From contig JAESUZ010001058.1 in the NCBI GenBank assembly GCA_017311185.1, forward strand, positions 1,229,092 through 1,293,091: a stretch of DNA of 64,000 bases, written 5' to 3'. The stretch is from Proteles cristata cristata. Taxonomy: Eukaryota; Chordata; Mammalia; Carnivora; Hyaenidae. Positions 45,815-57,169 of this stretch are shown here, piece by piece (positions within the stretch are counted from its first letter, which is position 1; every line of letters begins with the position of its first letter). Below the pieces are notes generated by a model. That model worked only from the letters and a program-made list of their open reading frames with translations. It was not told the DNA's origin and did no database searches. The position numbers were made by a program, and so were the translations under genes.

Positions 45815-47420
45815 CCCAGCTCTGCCCCTTAAGGTGCTTATGGCCTGGTGAGGGAGATAGATAAATAAGAACAATAACATGGTTGAGATTTTGAGATAGA
45901 ATACACTCTTCCCTCCCAAATGCCTCTGACTTTGTTAACTGAAGGGTTTGTGGGAAGAAGCAGCTTCATAAAGAAGGTTTTGCTTGAATTAAGTCCTTGA
46001 AGACCAAGCCTTCCAGTGATGTGGGAAGCAACAATATCAGTAGAGCCACCAGCTTCAGCAGAGATGTGGAGGTGTGACCCAGTCAGTGGTGGGGACGGGG
46101 GGTGGTACCTAGGGAAGTTGCTTTTATGAGGCCCATGGCTCATCCACAAAATGCCTTTTTAAGGGACTTTTTCTTTGCTTTATTTCCAGGCCGTAGCCCT
46201 TGGATATAAAGCAGGTTTAAGCAAAGTAATTAAAAGAGTGGTTTGGCCTGAGCAGCAGTGTCTTGTTTGAAGCTATACTTTTTAAAAAGGATTGGTGGGT
46301 TGTTTGTACCTGCTCATCCCATCCCCTGAGTGCTTTGCTGCTCCCAGGGTCAGGTTGACAGCCAGCCTGCTACATATGTGGCAGAGAGACTTAATGTCAA
46401 GAGAGGTAGAGGTAGGCATAGAGGTGGTATTTGGAAGTCTCGTGTGTGAGATGGTTAAGACAGAGGGTATAAATGGGACACACCTTTGCCTCTGTTGACA
46501 TGTGCCAGAATGACAGGAATGCAAGATGATTGAATGTTTTCCTTTAAGTGATTGGGTGAGTGGTGGGTCATTCACTAAAACTACTCATGGAAGAGAAGAT
46601 GGAGTATCTTTGTGAGGACATAGCATGAGTCCAACTGTAGACAGATGTGTAGACTAAGAGGTGCCTAAAGTCATGCTGATGGACCTGTCCAGGAAGCGGG
46701 GAATTTGGAGTACCTGTCTAGAGCTTAGAGGTGATGTCTGGATTAAAAATTAAGATTTTTAAGATCTACAAGTGGCTAATAGTAGTGAATGAGCACAACA
46801 GAGGGAGAAGAGAAATTTAAGAGATGCTAAATATGGAATGCTACTCTCATGTAAAGGGGAGAGCAAATGAAATGGATCTAAAAACCTGATCTCATGAAGG
46901 AGGAGCAAAATCAGAAGGAAGATCAAGGAAAACAGGAAATGCAACCTACCCATTCCCAGTATTGCAGAGAGGTGAAGAAAAAGGACTAGATCCCACAGAT
47001 TTGTAAATAAGGAATCAAAATCAACCTTGTTAGAAACATCAAGGGGCAGTGACAGTGGGTGATAAAGAATGAGATGACTCCACTTTTTAAAAAAATATTT
47101 TTATTTATTTCTAGGAGAGAGAGAGAGAGAGAGACAGCATGAGCAGGGGAGGGCCAGAGAGAGAGGGAGACACAGACTCTGAAATAGGCTCCAGGCTCTG
47201 AGCTGGCAGTCAGCACAGAGCCTGACGCGGGGCTCGAGCCCACGAACCGCGAGATCATGACCTAAGTGAAAGTCGGACGCTTAACCGACTAAGCCACCCA
47301 GGTGCCCCGAGATGACCCCACTTTTATGAAGCTTGATGATAAAGGGGAAGAAAAGTGGAGTAATGGGGTTTGGGAGAAAACTGAAAATGCTGTTCATAAC
47401 ATTAAAGGGACTTGGGCACA
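45815..47420 (-). mobile_element. L2, about 1.4 kb, antisense
   Basis: From 3' region (GGTGCTTATGGCCTGGTGAG, TAAGTCCTTGAAGACC) through GGTAGAGGTAGGCATAGAGG to RT-proximal text (TTGGAGTACCTGTCTAGAGC, ATCAACCTTGTTAGAAACAT). The 46140-46500 part is weakest and could be two fragments. A SINE lies at 47088-47308. Confidence 0.62.
47088..47308 (-). mobile_element. CAN SINE, young subtype, in L2
   Basis: 5' end at 47308; GGCTTAG, CTGACTGCCAGCTCAG and CTCCTAGAAAT markers on the - strand. 17-bp duplication GAGATGACYCCACTTTT at 47071-47087 and 47309-47325, one mismatch. Confidence 0.97.
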
Positions 47421-49094
47421 ATAATGCCTATGGGCCATTCCTTAACCTGTGTGGCCTTGCGTATCCGATTGGAAGCTGCCCCTTGGTCCTAGACTCTGGT
47501 GCTATTCACTGTTAAGTGTTGAGACACCTTAACTTTTTCTTTTTCCTCTTAGCCTTGATTGAATCCGAGACCAACTGTGAAGTTGGGGAAGTTTATTTTC
47601 AGAACTAGTCTCTCCCCTTTCCCCATCTTTGATCCAAGATCAGACTATAAAATAGAACTCTTCACAGGTGGCTTATTTTAGCAGCCACTCTCCTTGCGGG
47701 TAATGTTCCCACCCCAAGCCTTCTGTCCTCCCTCTCCCTCATGTCCTGGAATACGTTTCTCTCTCTCCTTTCTTCCTCTTCCCACGCTTCACCTCAAAAT
47801 AAGAACTTCTCTTTCCATTTGCTCTGTGACAGCAAACAAATCGGATGAATTGTTTTGTATAAGGTGCTATGGCTTAATAATGTTGTGGTATTGTTTGTGT
47901 CTTAACATTGGATCTCAAAGCCTTGAGCCAAAGCAGTTGGTTGCAGGCATTTCAGACACAATAGCAAAGCCAAGATAGGAACTTTTGGGGGGGTACAGTT
48001 GGCTTTGTCTCAGCATGGGGCAGGCTCTTTAGCTGTCATGGATCACTATTGGGCAATTGGGGTAGAAGACTATGCTGGGGAAGAAGGTTCCTTAAATTGA
48101 ATTTGCCGACATCTCTCTCAACTTCTTAAGGCTGATGCTTATTCATTTTCTTGCATCTTGGGTACATAGAGACTCCCTCCTCTGATTTGCATCAGCATCT
48201 TTTTGCAAACTCATGTGGTTAAGATTACAGGGAAATGAGCCATTTAGTCTTACTGATCTCATTCCTGGGACAGTTGTGGACTGATGATAGCCCATATGGT
48301 CCTCAGGAGTGACTTTAAAATAGTTGTTGGAGGTTCAGGGAGAGTGGATGCTTTATTTCAGCCTCTCCTGGAACCTCTGCAAGAAATTCAGGAGACCGTT
48401 CCTTTGCTTGCGCCTAGAAATCCTGGTCTGTCCCGTCTTCTCCAGACCACCGTCTATGGGACCAGGAATGGAGATTCAGGCTGGTACTAGCAATCTCCAC
48501 TAAATGTATTGAGCCCTTCCTGGTCTGTGGAAAGTCAAGCTTGAAGTCCCCTTGACTGTTAACTCCAGATGATGGAAAGAGTTAACACTTCATTTAAGTG
48601 GTGTTTTATGAAAAACAGAAAAGAAAGACCAAAGGAAACTTTTTTCTTCCTGTTGGAAGAATTCAAAGTTAAGCGACTTTTTAAATTTAGAGGGTAAATG
48701 CTCACACCTTGAAGAGCCTAATGTTACACAGGAATTGTGAGGGCATCTGGTGTGTGTTTTGAATGGAAGAGCAGTTTGATAGCCATCTGTCTCCAAGAAA
48801 TGCAACCTTGGCAGCAAGATGAAGCAAAAATGACACCCGCTTGGATTGAGAGTTTTGAATTAGGCATAGCTTCCATCACATAGAGTGTTCCATAAAGAAG
48901 AAAGTGCATGGAGACATCTTCTAGAAATGTTCAGAGTATTTGAGTGAACTTGAATGTTGAGATGTATTTGAGTAACTGAGGGCTAGACTTTGTGGCAGTG
49001 AGCACATCCTTCTACAAATAATGTGTTACTTCAGCCCAAATTGCATACTGATAGCTTCTAGTACAGCTCAGCTAGGAACACTCTTACATCTTGC
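47421..49094. other. no gene or assigned repeat
   Basis: 1.7 kb without a recognised element. An acceptor-like CTTTTTCCTCTTAG ends at 47553 but no matched donor or recognisable frame follows. Confidence 0.45.
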
Positions 49095-49187
49095 TGGTGG
49101 CTCCATTCTAATTGGTGCATCCCCTTCTGGGGGCCACACCCTGACAGGTGCATCCCTTTCTAGAGGCTGCACCCTAATAGTTGCACC
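49095..49187. repeat. 33-bp tandem repeat, about 2.8 copies
   Basis: Units start at 49114 and 49147 (GGTGCATCCC-TTCT, then GGC..CACCCT); partial copies lie on either side (GGCTCCATTCTAATT before, GTTGCACC after). Confidence 0.85.
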
Positions 49188-49655
49188 TTGGTGAGAGCAT
49201 CGAGAGATCTCTGGACAGGATCTGGGTCTTTATTTGCCTGTATATCCTCATACATCCCAAATTTGTGTTTGATGCCTATTGGAAGCTCTGGCACCTGAAA
49301 TTCACCTGCATGGCTGTGTTCCCTTGCTACGTGGCTCAAGGTAAGTTTTACCCCTCTTGTTCAGCTGCTCTTCTGTTGGCTTTGTGGTGATGAGATTGCT
49401 CTAGGAGTAAGCTGAGTCTTGGAACCTATTTGATTTGTATCACACTGAAGGATAGGATGGAGAACTTGAAGTGATGGGTGGAGTCATGCATAAATTGGCC
49501 CAAATGTCAATTTCAATAGATGTAAAAGCATGTCAGTGGCGTAGCTATGAAGTAACAACCAGGTCCATCTGTGTGCCCTGTCTGCCACACGTATCTTGGA
49601 GTAGAGGAACCTTAATCTTCTCTTGGTTCTCACGCTGGCAGCCAGCACTTAGTGC
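49188..49655. other. no supported gene; strong donor-like site
   Basis: A consensus splice donor AAG|GTAAGT lies at 49338-49346 and the frame 49181-49340 is open up to it, with an in-frame TAG just upstream (49178-49180). No known protein recognised. Confidence 0.35.
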
Positions 49656-49671
49656 TTCTCTCCCCAGTTTT

Positions 49672-50737
49672 TTTTTTTAAAGTACCATTTATTTATTTTT
49701 ACAAATAGTTTATTGTCAAGTTGGTTTCCATATAACACCCAGTGCTCATCCCCACACGTGCCCTCCTCCATGCCCATCTCCCCCCCCCCCCACACCAATC
49801 AGTCCTCAGTTTGTTCTCAGCATTCAAGAGTCTCTCATGGTTTGCCTCCCTCCCTGTTCCCCACTCTTCCCCCCTTCTTCTCCCCCACAGTCCTCCGTTA
49901 AGTTCCTCCTAATCCTCCTATACGTGCAAACGTATGGTATCTGTCCTTCTCTGCCTGACTTACTTCGCTCAGCATAACACCCTCAAGGTCCATCCATGTT
50001 GCTACACATGGCCAGATTTCATTGTTTCTCATTGCCATGTAGTATTCCATGGTATAGATAAACCACATCTTCTTGATCCATTCGTCCGTTGATGGACATA
50101 GGCTCTTTCCATGTTTTAGCTATTGTGGAGAGTGCTGCTATGAACATTGGGGTACATGTGCTCCTATGCATCAGCATTTCTGTATCCCTTGGGTAAATTC
50201 CCAGCAGTGCTATTGCTGGGTCCTAGGGGAGTTCTAGTGTTAGTTTCCTGAGGAACCTCCACACTGTTTTCCAGAGGGGCTGCACCAGTTTACATTCCCA
50301 CCAATAGTGTAGGAGGGTGCCCATTTCTCCACATCCTCGCCAGCATCTCAAGTCCTCTGATTTGCTCATTTTAGCCACTCTGACTGGGATGAGGTGGTAT
50401 CTCAGTGTGGTTTTGATTTGTATTTCCCTGATGAGGAGGGATGCTGAGCATTGTTTCATGTGTCTGCTGGCTATCTGGATGCCCTCTTTGGAGAAGTGTC
50501 TGTTCATATCTTCTGCCCATTTCTTCACTGGATTGTTTGTCTTTTGGGTGTGGAGTTTGGTGAGTTCCTTATAGATTCTGGATATTAACCCTTGGTCTGA
50601 TATATCATTTGCAACTATCTTTTCCCATTCCGTTGGTCGCCTATTAGTTTTATGGATTGTTTCCTTTGCCGTGCAGAAGCTTTTAATCTTGATTAGGTCC
50701 CAATCATTTATTTTTGCTCTTGATTCCCTTGCTTATG
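49672..50737 (-). mobile_element. L1 insertion, 1,066 bp, 5'-truncated
   Basis: Antisense young L1: A-tail and 3' UTR at 49672-49920 (GTTTATTGTCAAGTTGGTTT), then the C-terminal part of ORF2. On the - strand 50223-50528 reads as ORF2p C-terminus, with [14 protein letters not shown] and [19 protein letters not shown], close to consensus and open for 101 codons. Perfect 16-bp duplication TTCTCTCCCCAGTTTT at 49656-49671 and 50738-50753. Dead on arrival: no promoter, ORF1, endonuclease or RT core. Confidence 0.97.
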
Positions 50738-50753
50738 TTCTCTCCCCAGTTTT

Positions 50754-51469
50754 GATCATATTCCCCCCACTTGGGTTTTAACACAGCTGAAGCAGTTGGT
50801 GGTTTAGGATTTGGGTGGTGGTGTGGAAGGATTGCACCCTGACTTTGATTTAAAGCTTGTCTGGGTCTGTAATGTGTTATGACAAACTTTCTGGAAATCT
50901 GTCAGGGTGAGGTTTCAGCGAAAAGACCATGCGTTTCCTACGACAAAAGGCTAAGCCATGATAGATCCCTGCCTTTTTACTGGAGACACATTTTCTGAGG
51001 TTCCTTGGTTGAAATTCCTTTGTAATTCTCAGTATAATGTATCTCATTTTCTGTGCATTGGCAATGAAGTTGCTGCTGTAGCCCCATGATTAAACATGCT
51101 ATTACATCACTGGTACAAGATCCTATTCAGTGAAGTCAGTGCTCCCTTTAATTTAGGTCTGTTTAGAGAAAACAAAGAAAATACTGTAGTTTTTCATTTC
51201 TGTAATAGCTGTGACTTTGGTTTATCCAGTGGTGGTTGTAGACACACTCAGTGTTGTGCCAGAGCCAACTCCTTTTTAGCCATTATTACAAATTATGTAA
51301 ATATACAAATACATTATATTTAAAAAGTAATAAGCACTTAAAACCTCCCCACTTCCTCATTATTTTACCATGTTTGACTATGTCCTTGCAGTTTTTACAA
51401 CCACTGCATGTATGGGGGGATGTACATAATGGTGCATTAATGCATTGAGCACCATCAGGAACTGTTCTT
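50754..51469. other. no gene or assigned repeat
   Basis: Nothing recognised. Confidence 0.5.
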
Positions 51470-51665
51470 AGAGGAGGTAAGAGCCAATTTGTTCAACATT
51501 TACCAGCGCAGTGCTGGAAACATGCACACACACTTGACTGTTATATATACATGCAAATACTATGTCAGTTTGTCCATTTCATACATGAAGAAATGGAGAC
51601 TCAGAGCGTAACTTACTTGCCCAAAGAACCATGCTTGTGCCCGAACTCTCATAACTCTCACAAAC
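51470..51665 (-). mobile_element. MIR
   Basis: GTCCATTTCATACATGAAGA, AATGGAGACTCAGAGCGTAA, CTTACTTGCCCAAAGAACCA are antisense MIR; the upstream part is weaker. Confidence 0.6.
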
Positions 51666-51689
51666 TAAAAGTAAGCAAGCACGCAAGCA

Positions 51690-51925
51690 TAGGGAGTGAT
51701 AAAGGAAGACAGAAGCTGTACTGGAATATAAATAAAAAGCCAAGATCTGAAGGAAGAGCAAGAGGCAGAAATAAGGGAGAAGGTGGAGGAGAAGCAGGCA
51801 CGGACAGAGCTGGGTACAGGCAGCCAATGCAAAGGCCCAGAAGTGAGGTCATGTGTTTCTGGGCACAAGGAGGATGGTTTGGAGGGCTGGAGCAGAGAGA
51901 GGGGGAGAATTTGAAGAGGTAAGAA
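51690..51925 (-). mobile_element. L2 fragment
   Basis: GGCAGCCAATGCAAAGGCCC, AGAAGTGAGGTCATGTG, GGAGGGCTGGAGCAGAGAGA match antisense L2. It directly follows the MIR, and a 123-codon + frame spans both by chance. Confidence 0.6.
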
Positions 51926-52804
51926 AAATAGGGCTAGATCACTAACCACCTTTCATGAAACCACACAAGTGACTTTGCTCTCTTCACCTTAGTTTTCTGA
52001 TCTGTAGTGTGGGTCTCTTCATGCTTGCAGTGATCATAAACTGACGGTAATATATATGAATTCACTGTGTTTTCACCTAGTTGCCTGTTAATGAGGCTCA
52101 GCTGCCTCTGTGCCTGCTTTTTCCTTTGGACTTGTTCTCCCTTAAAATGATATCTTTCCTGCCATCTTTAGAGCAGTATGATGAGTGACTTGGAAATACT
52201 TAAATATACCTCTTTGAACTAGTGCCCATTAGCTTATTTACATCTATGTAAACCCCACAGCACAATACAGTCTAAATCCGTCTGGGATTACAGGGCCTGT
52301 CTTTGGTGATGGTAGAGTCCCAACAGAATGCTCTTATGCCACTTTTCTAATGGCCAGTCACATGGCTCATGCAATAATTAAATAAAAATAAATGCATTCT
52401 GTATTTTGAAAATATGGGTCTTCTGATTTTTTTATCCTTCATTATCCATAAAATAGTTTGCCAAGTCCTCTTATCCACGTATTGATTTGTAGATATATCT
52501 TAGAGTATAGTTAATAAAGGTAAAACATAATGGGCTTTGGTGGCTTTGGCAAATGTTCTGTTTCTTCTCACATGAGTGCGTTCAGTTTATCAAAACTGAA
52601 CAGGCTGTATGTTTATGTGTTGTGCAATTTCTTGTGTATGTGTCACACTGCCATTTTAAGGCAGTTTTTCTTAAAATAACGAGTGGGATTTCCACAGAGA
52701 GGAAAGTGTTTGCCCTACTGGATCACAAAAGCAAGACACAAAACGAGATGAGGTGAGAATTAGCACGGATGTGGCATGTGTGTGTTACAGCAGGGGATGG
52801 AGCA
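51926..52804. other. no gene or assigned repeat
   Basis: Nothing recognised; AT-rich in 52380-52520. Confidence 0.5.
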
Positions 52805-52880
52805 TTGCACGACATGTAAATGTTCACTGAACACTTACTGTGTCCCAGCTGGGAGACCTTGTGGGCTGGGTACCCTAAAA
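52805..52880 (-). mobile_element. MIR fragment
   Basis: GTTCACTGAACACTTACTGT, GTCCCAGCTGGGAGACCTTG resembles the antisense MIR end. Confidence 0.45.
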
Positions 52881-53801
52881 TTATTTACAACCCACATCAC
52901 CCTTGCCTACCTTTTTAAATCAAACTTGGGAAAGCTCAGATACTCAATTTATTAACCTTGCCAGCTAGGCATGGCAGTCTGTAAGTTGTTGAAAGGGTGT
53001 CCAAAGGAGCGTCTTCAAAAGGGGGTGACTCACTGGGCATAACTCCCCATCCTTGTGTCTTTTCTTTCTCTTTTCTTTATCCTGCTGGCCTGGGATGATA
53101 GAGCCCAGAAGCAGGTCAGATATCAGCCATGCCAAGACAAGTGTCAAGAAAGAGGCTTGTGTGCTCAGAATGGAGGCTGGACAGATAGGAAGAGTGAACT
53201 CCCCTGGACCAGTGCTCCCCATTGATTGGTCGGTCTGACTGACAGGTGGGCTGTGTGGGTCAGATGTGTGTGGGTCAGTCCATTTAGAACACTGCCTTTC
53301 TGACCTTGAGCCTGCCCAAAAAGGTGCCCTTAGGGAATTTCAACACGTTTGTATACAGACGTGCAACTTTTTTTTAAACAATCGTTTAGGTTTTGTTTGT
53401 ACATACTGGACATAAACTTGCAAGCAAGAACACATAATCAAATTAACCCAAGTTTTGTTGACTGCTAACTTTTTCAAAGTTACTGGCAGGAGGTTCTTAC
53501 TGATTCAAAACTTTCCTCTCCTACTCCTTGGACTCCCACCCCCACCCCCCCTCCCAAGATGGTAATCTCATGTCCTCTTAGTCTTGAGTCGTTCTCTTTA
53601 AAATGAAACATTTTCAACATTTGCATATCTGGAGAGAATATTTTATCTTTACTTGGAGACTTGATAATTTTCCAAGGAGATCTACTCAGAGGGAAATGGA
53701 AAGACTGGAAAAGAATTTGATAAACTTGGAAAGTTGACAGAACAGATGCTGTGATTTTTTTTCAGTTGAGCTAGCACATTTTATCACAGCCATTTTGAAG
53801 C
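52881..53801. other. no gene; C-rich G4 motif on - strand
   Basis: No exon recognised. 53535-53555 is CCC-A-CCCCC-A-CCCCCCC-T-CCC, a one-base-loop quadruplex motif on the - strand. Confidence 0.5.
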
Positions 53802-53819
53802 TGAATATTGAAATTCTTT

Positions 53820-54024
53820 TTTTTTTTTTAAATATTTTATTTCTGAGAGAGAGGCAGCGTGAGCAGGAGAGGGTCAGAGAGAGAGGGAGACACAGAATCT
53901 GAAACAGGCTCCAGGCTCTGAGCTGTCAGCACAGAGCCCGATGTGGGGCTTGAACCCACAAACCGTGAGATCATGACCTGAGCCGAAGTCGGACGCTTAA
54001 CCGACTGAGCCACCCAGGCGCCCC
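53820..54024 (-). mobile_element. CAN SINE, young intermediate subtype
   Basis: 5' end at 54024. Perfect 18-bp duplication TGAATATTGAAATTCTTT at 53802-53819 and 54025-54042. GTTTCAG and GACCCTC markers with ACAGCTCAG. Confidence 0.98.
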
Positions 54025-54042
54025 TGAATATTGAAATTCTTT

Positions 54043-54780
54043 ATGCACTGTCATTTGTCATGAAACTGTTTGTTTGCATTTTGTTGTTATAATTGGACAA
54101 GTCATATGTGAGTATACTAAGGCATGGTGATAATTTAAGTAATGCAAATATAGTTGTATGTTAATTTGCCAACTTTGAGGAGAAAACTGGATTCAATCTG
54201 TTTAATAATTATGGATGAATCTTTTACATCCTTTCTTAGAAGACTTTATTAATGTCAGGACTTGCCATGATCATAAGGTACCCACTGGGAGAATATTTAG
54301 GGATTATGATATTTAGAGCTGTAGCTTGATATAGGTGTTTTGAGAAGATACTATGTACGTAAGAGGGACTCTTATATGATATGAAGAGGCACTGCAGTTA
54401 CTGGAACAGTAGGATCATATTAAAATAAAAAGAATGTTCTTTACTTGAAATGAAACTTCATTTAGTTCAATTTAACAAGCATTCGACCAATCTGTTCCCT
54501 TTATGTGTCTATAAAGAGCGAGAGAGTTTAGGGAAGGAGGATTGTGAGATGCCAAGCAGTGGTGTGCCTACACGTCTTGTGGTTTTCTCCTTGCATTTTG
54601 TGTGCGGTTCACTCCCACTGGGCAGAGTCTGGCGCATGTCTCTGCTTTCCTCCCTCCTAACCACCATGGGGCTCTTGAATTAACATGAAACTCTGGCAAA
54701 CCCTGAGCTCTGACCTCACCTCCTCCCACCTCATCTAGGACTTTGCATCTGCAGATAAGCCTACATTTTCCAGGGGTATT
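54043..54780. other. no gene or assigned repeat
   Basis: Nothing recognised. Confidence 0.5.
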
Positions 54781-54790
54781 TGGAGTATTT

Positions 54791-54895
54791 ATTTTTACTT
54801 TTTAAGTAGTCTTTATACCCGATGCAGGGCTTGAACCCTAAACCCCACGATCAAGAGTCACATGTTCCACTGACTGAGCTAGCAAGGCTCCTCCA
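54791..54895 (-). mobile_element. older CAN SINE, 5' half
   Basis: tRNA-like head on the - strand: GAGGAGCCTTGCTAGCTCAG, ACTCTTGATCGTGGGGTTTA, GGGTTCAAGCCC. It differs from the other copies (ACTCTTGATC type) and lacks the CT-rich domain. GAGTATTT flanks it at 54783-54790 and 54896-54903. Confidence 0.85.
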
Positions 54896-54903
54896 GAGTA
54901 TTT

Positions 54904-55550
54904 TCTTGCCTCTTCATCCTCAGCCCACCACTTTAACTCTCCACACCCTTTGGTTTTCCCCTCAAGTGACAGAAAAACCTCAAGTGGTTTTCCTCCAAAC
55001 ATCTTGAAATGCACTTGCATTCTCCCATCCTCTCTTCAGCCTCAGGTGAAGCTTTTTCTCATCCTCCCTTCTCCCGGGCCTCTACTTGGAGGCTCATCAA
55101 TGGCCAAGCTCTTCCTAAAAGTGAAAAACTAGCCCCCAAGCCCAATAAAAGAGTTTGAGCTTCCATCTACCAGACTTCTAAAGATTCTCCATCACTCCCT
55201 CTTGACTCTATTCCTCACGTTCCCTTGACGTTTTCTTCACTGTCATGCTAATTTTTTCTCTGCTTTTTACCTCTGGCTATTCCCTCCCTCTGTAATCGCA
55301 TCCATCCCTGGGGCTCTCAGTGATCCCCACAATGCCTGTCAGCCAGTCGGTATCTCCCTACTCTGCCCTCCTCCCTCCATTTCCAACTTGTACTCAATGT
55401 GATATCTACTTGTACTCAATGTGATATCTTAAAAATACATCCCAAACTGACTTTATTTCTAGCCCTGTCTCATCTTTGGAGCCACTCTCCTATCCCCAGT
55501 CCTGTATCTCAGCAGTGGCAGATGCAAAAGCAAACGTTAAACAAGCTTCT
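54904..55550. other. C/T-rich unassigned sequence
   Basis: Pyrimidine-rich, possibly decayed L2. Holds a perfect tandem duplication of 22 bp at 55386-55407 and 55408-55429 (ACTTGTACTCAATGTGATAT plus CT). Confidence 0.45.
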
Positions 55551-55705
55551 GGGGCACCTGGGTGGCTCAGCAGGTTTTGCATCTGACTCTTGATTTCAGC
55601 CCAGGTCATGCTCTCCTGGTTCATGGGATCTCTCTCTCTCTCCCCCCCCCCGCTCCTCCTCCATGCATGTGCTCTCTCTCTCTCTCAGAAAATTATAAAA
55701 AATTA
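55551..55705 (+). mobile_element. CAN SINE with internal deletion
   Basis: Begins GGGGCACCTGGGTGGCTCAG, then after CTGGTTCATGGGATC jumps straight to CT/C-rich sequence and the tail. The B-box 3' part and middle are missing. Confidence 0.92.
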
Positions 55706-56738
55706 AGATTCAGTATCATACTATAGAAATTACTATACTAATTCTATATAGAAATTACTATACTTATTAAAGTTTAAACCAGTAAAAATCTTTATTATCT
55801 TCTTTATTCTTTGGGTTTTGTGACATTCATGTGGTTGGTTGTGTTATTGTAGATTATCGAGAGGAGAGTAGCATCTGGTATTTAATTTTATTTTTTACCT
55901 TTACATGAGACCTAAATTATGATTTCACTATAGAATTGTACTTGATTGATGTACCCCATTTCTTGCCAAAGTCCTCCATTATGAATAATTTGATTCATAC
56001 ATTGATGGGCAATTGGGATAGTTAGAAGAATTTTACAGATGGAAGATTCTTAGCATGATTAAATCTATTAAGGAGATGAGAGCACTTTTGGCCTTCAGAA
56101 TCTTCAAGAGCATCATGTTAAATGAGACCCAACCAACAGAGTATTTCTGACTCTTCTTTCTGACTTACAGAGAATTCACATTGTATTGCAAATTAAAAAT
56201 TGAGCCCTGGAGTTAATAAACTTAGACTTGATTTAGAGATTCATATATAATACTTTTAACCTGTGAAATAAATATCATTAGTCCCTATTTTAGCACAGTG
56301 TTCTGTAGCATGTCCTGAGAAGAGGAAAAAAAAATAGACTCCTTCCCTGAGGGTAAAGATAAGCTTCTTGAGAGTTAATAATAGAATGCAAGATGTTGAG
56401 ATGGAGAGGTTCTCAGAGTTTCTGGCACCTTGCTCTGAACCGATGAGACAGAAGTTCAGAATATCACATAATGTGTAGAGGCAGAAATGGAGGAAAGATG
56501 GGGTACCTGAGTTCATTCTTCAAGATGAGGGTGGACAAAGTATCTATGTGAACTTGGAATAATTATAAATATGTATACATGTCTAATGATAGTTTAGTTG
56601 ATACATTGATGCCTTTTACAGCAGCACTCTAATTTGTCCCATTTTGTAGTTTGGAAAAAAAAAGGGGGGGGATATAAACAATTATGAGTACTCTCTAGTA
56701 AGCTTTGGAAGTGTGTATGCATTTGCCCATGGTTGGGG
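55706..56738. other. no gene or assigned repeat
   Basis: AT-rich. A partial duplication of TATAGAAATTACTATACT occurs at 55722-55765. 56590-56655 may be a scrap of antisense MIR. Confidence 0.45.
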
Positions 56739-56795
56739 ATCTCCTCTGAGATATCTCCTCTGAGATGTGCTAACTGCTATGATGTTAGCACATCT
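56739..56795. repeat. 14-bp tandem repeat and 12-bp perfect hairpin
   Basis: ATCTCCTCTGAGAT occurs twice in tandem (56739-56752, 56753-56766). The second copy overlaps a perfect inverted repeat AGATGTGCTAAC (56763-56774) / GTTAGCACATCT (56784-56795) with a 9-base loop. Confidence 0.9.
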
Positions 56796-56834
56796 AGTCT
56801 CTGGTTTACAGTCAGGCTTTGTACTAGACTCAGG

Positions 56835-56935
56835 TGCCTCCTATGAGCAGCTGCTGTGTCTTTATTACTGTATCTATAATGCCTGATGCAAAGTAAGTTC
56901 CCAGGAAAAACTTCCTTAATGAATGAATGAGACTA
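56835..56935 (+). mobile_element. L2 3' end
   Basis: CTGTATCTATAATGCCTGAT, GCAAAGTAAGTTCCCAGGAA, CTTAATGAATGAATGAGA resemble the sense L2 terminus. Confidence 0.5.
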
Positions 56936-57169
56936 GGGGTCAGAAGTTGGCATCTCCAGGGGCTCCCCCCATCATGCTTCTGTGCATTTTGTATGAGAGG
57001 TAAGAGAAAGTACTCTCAAAGTACTTTCTGCTACCCGTATATCATTGACCCTAAAGTACCTATCGTTTCACATTTTAACATCCCCCAAATCAAGATGTAC
57101 AATGAAAGGCATGTCCTAGTTTTGTGTGTCCTACCAGCATAATGGTATGATTCACATCTGATGGTGTCT

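Noticed and set aside
47554..47600. Exon after CTTTTTCCTCTTAG
   Set aside because: No convincing donor or coding frame follows within a normal exon length.
50223..50528. 101-codon frame resembling a reverse-transcriptase protein C-terminus
   Set aside because: It is the tail of L1 ORF2 in a 5'-truncated insertion with no start, promoter or catalytic core, so it is annotated as a mobile element and not as a CDS.
55722..55765. Partial duplication TATAGAAATTACTATACT as a possible regulatory palindrome
   Set aside because: A short AT-rich tandem copy best explained by slippage.
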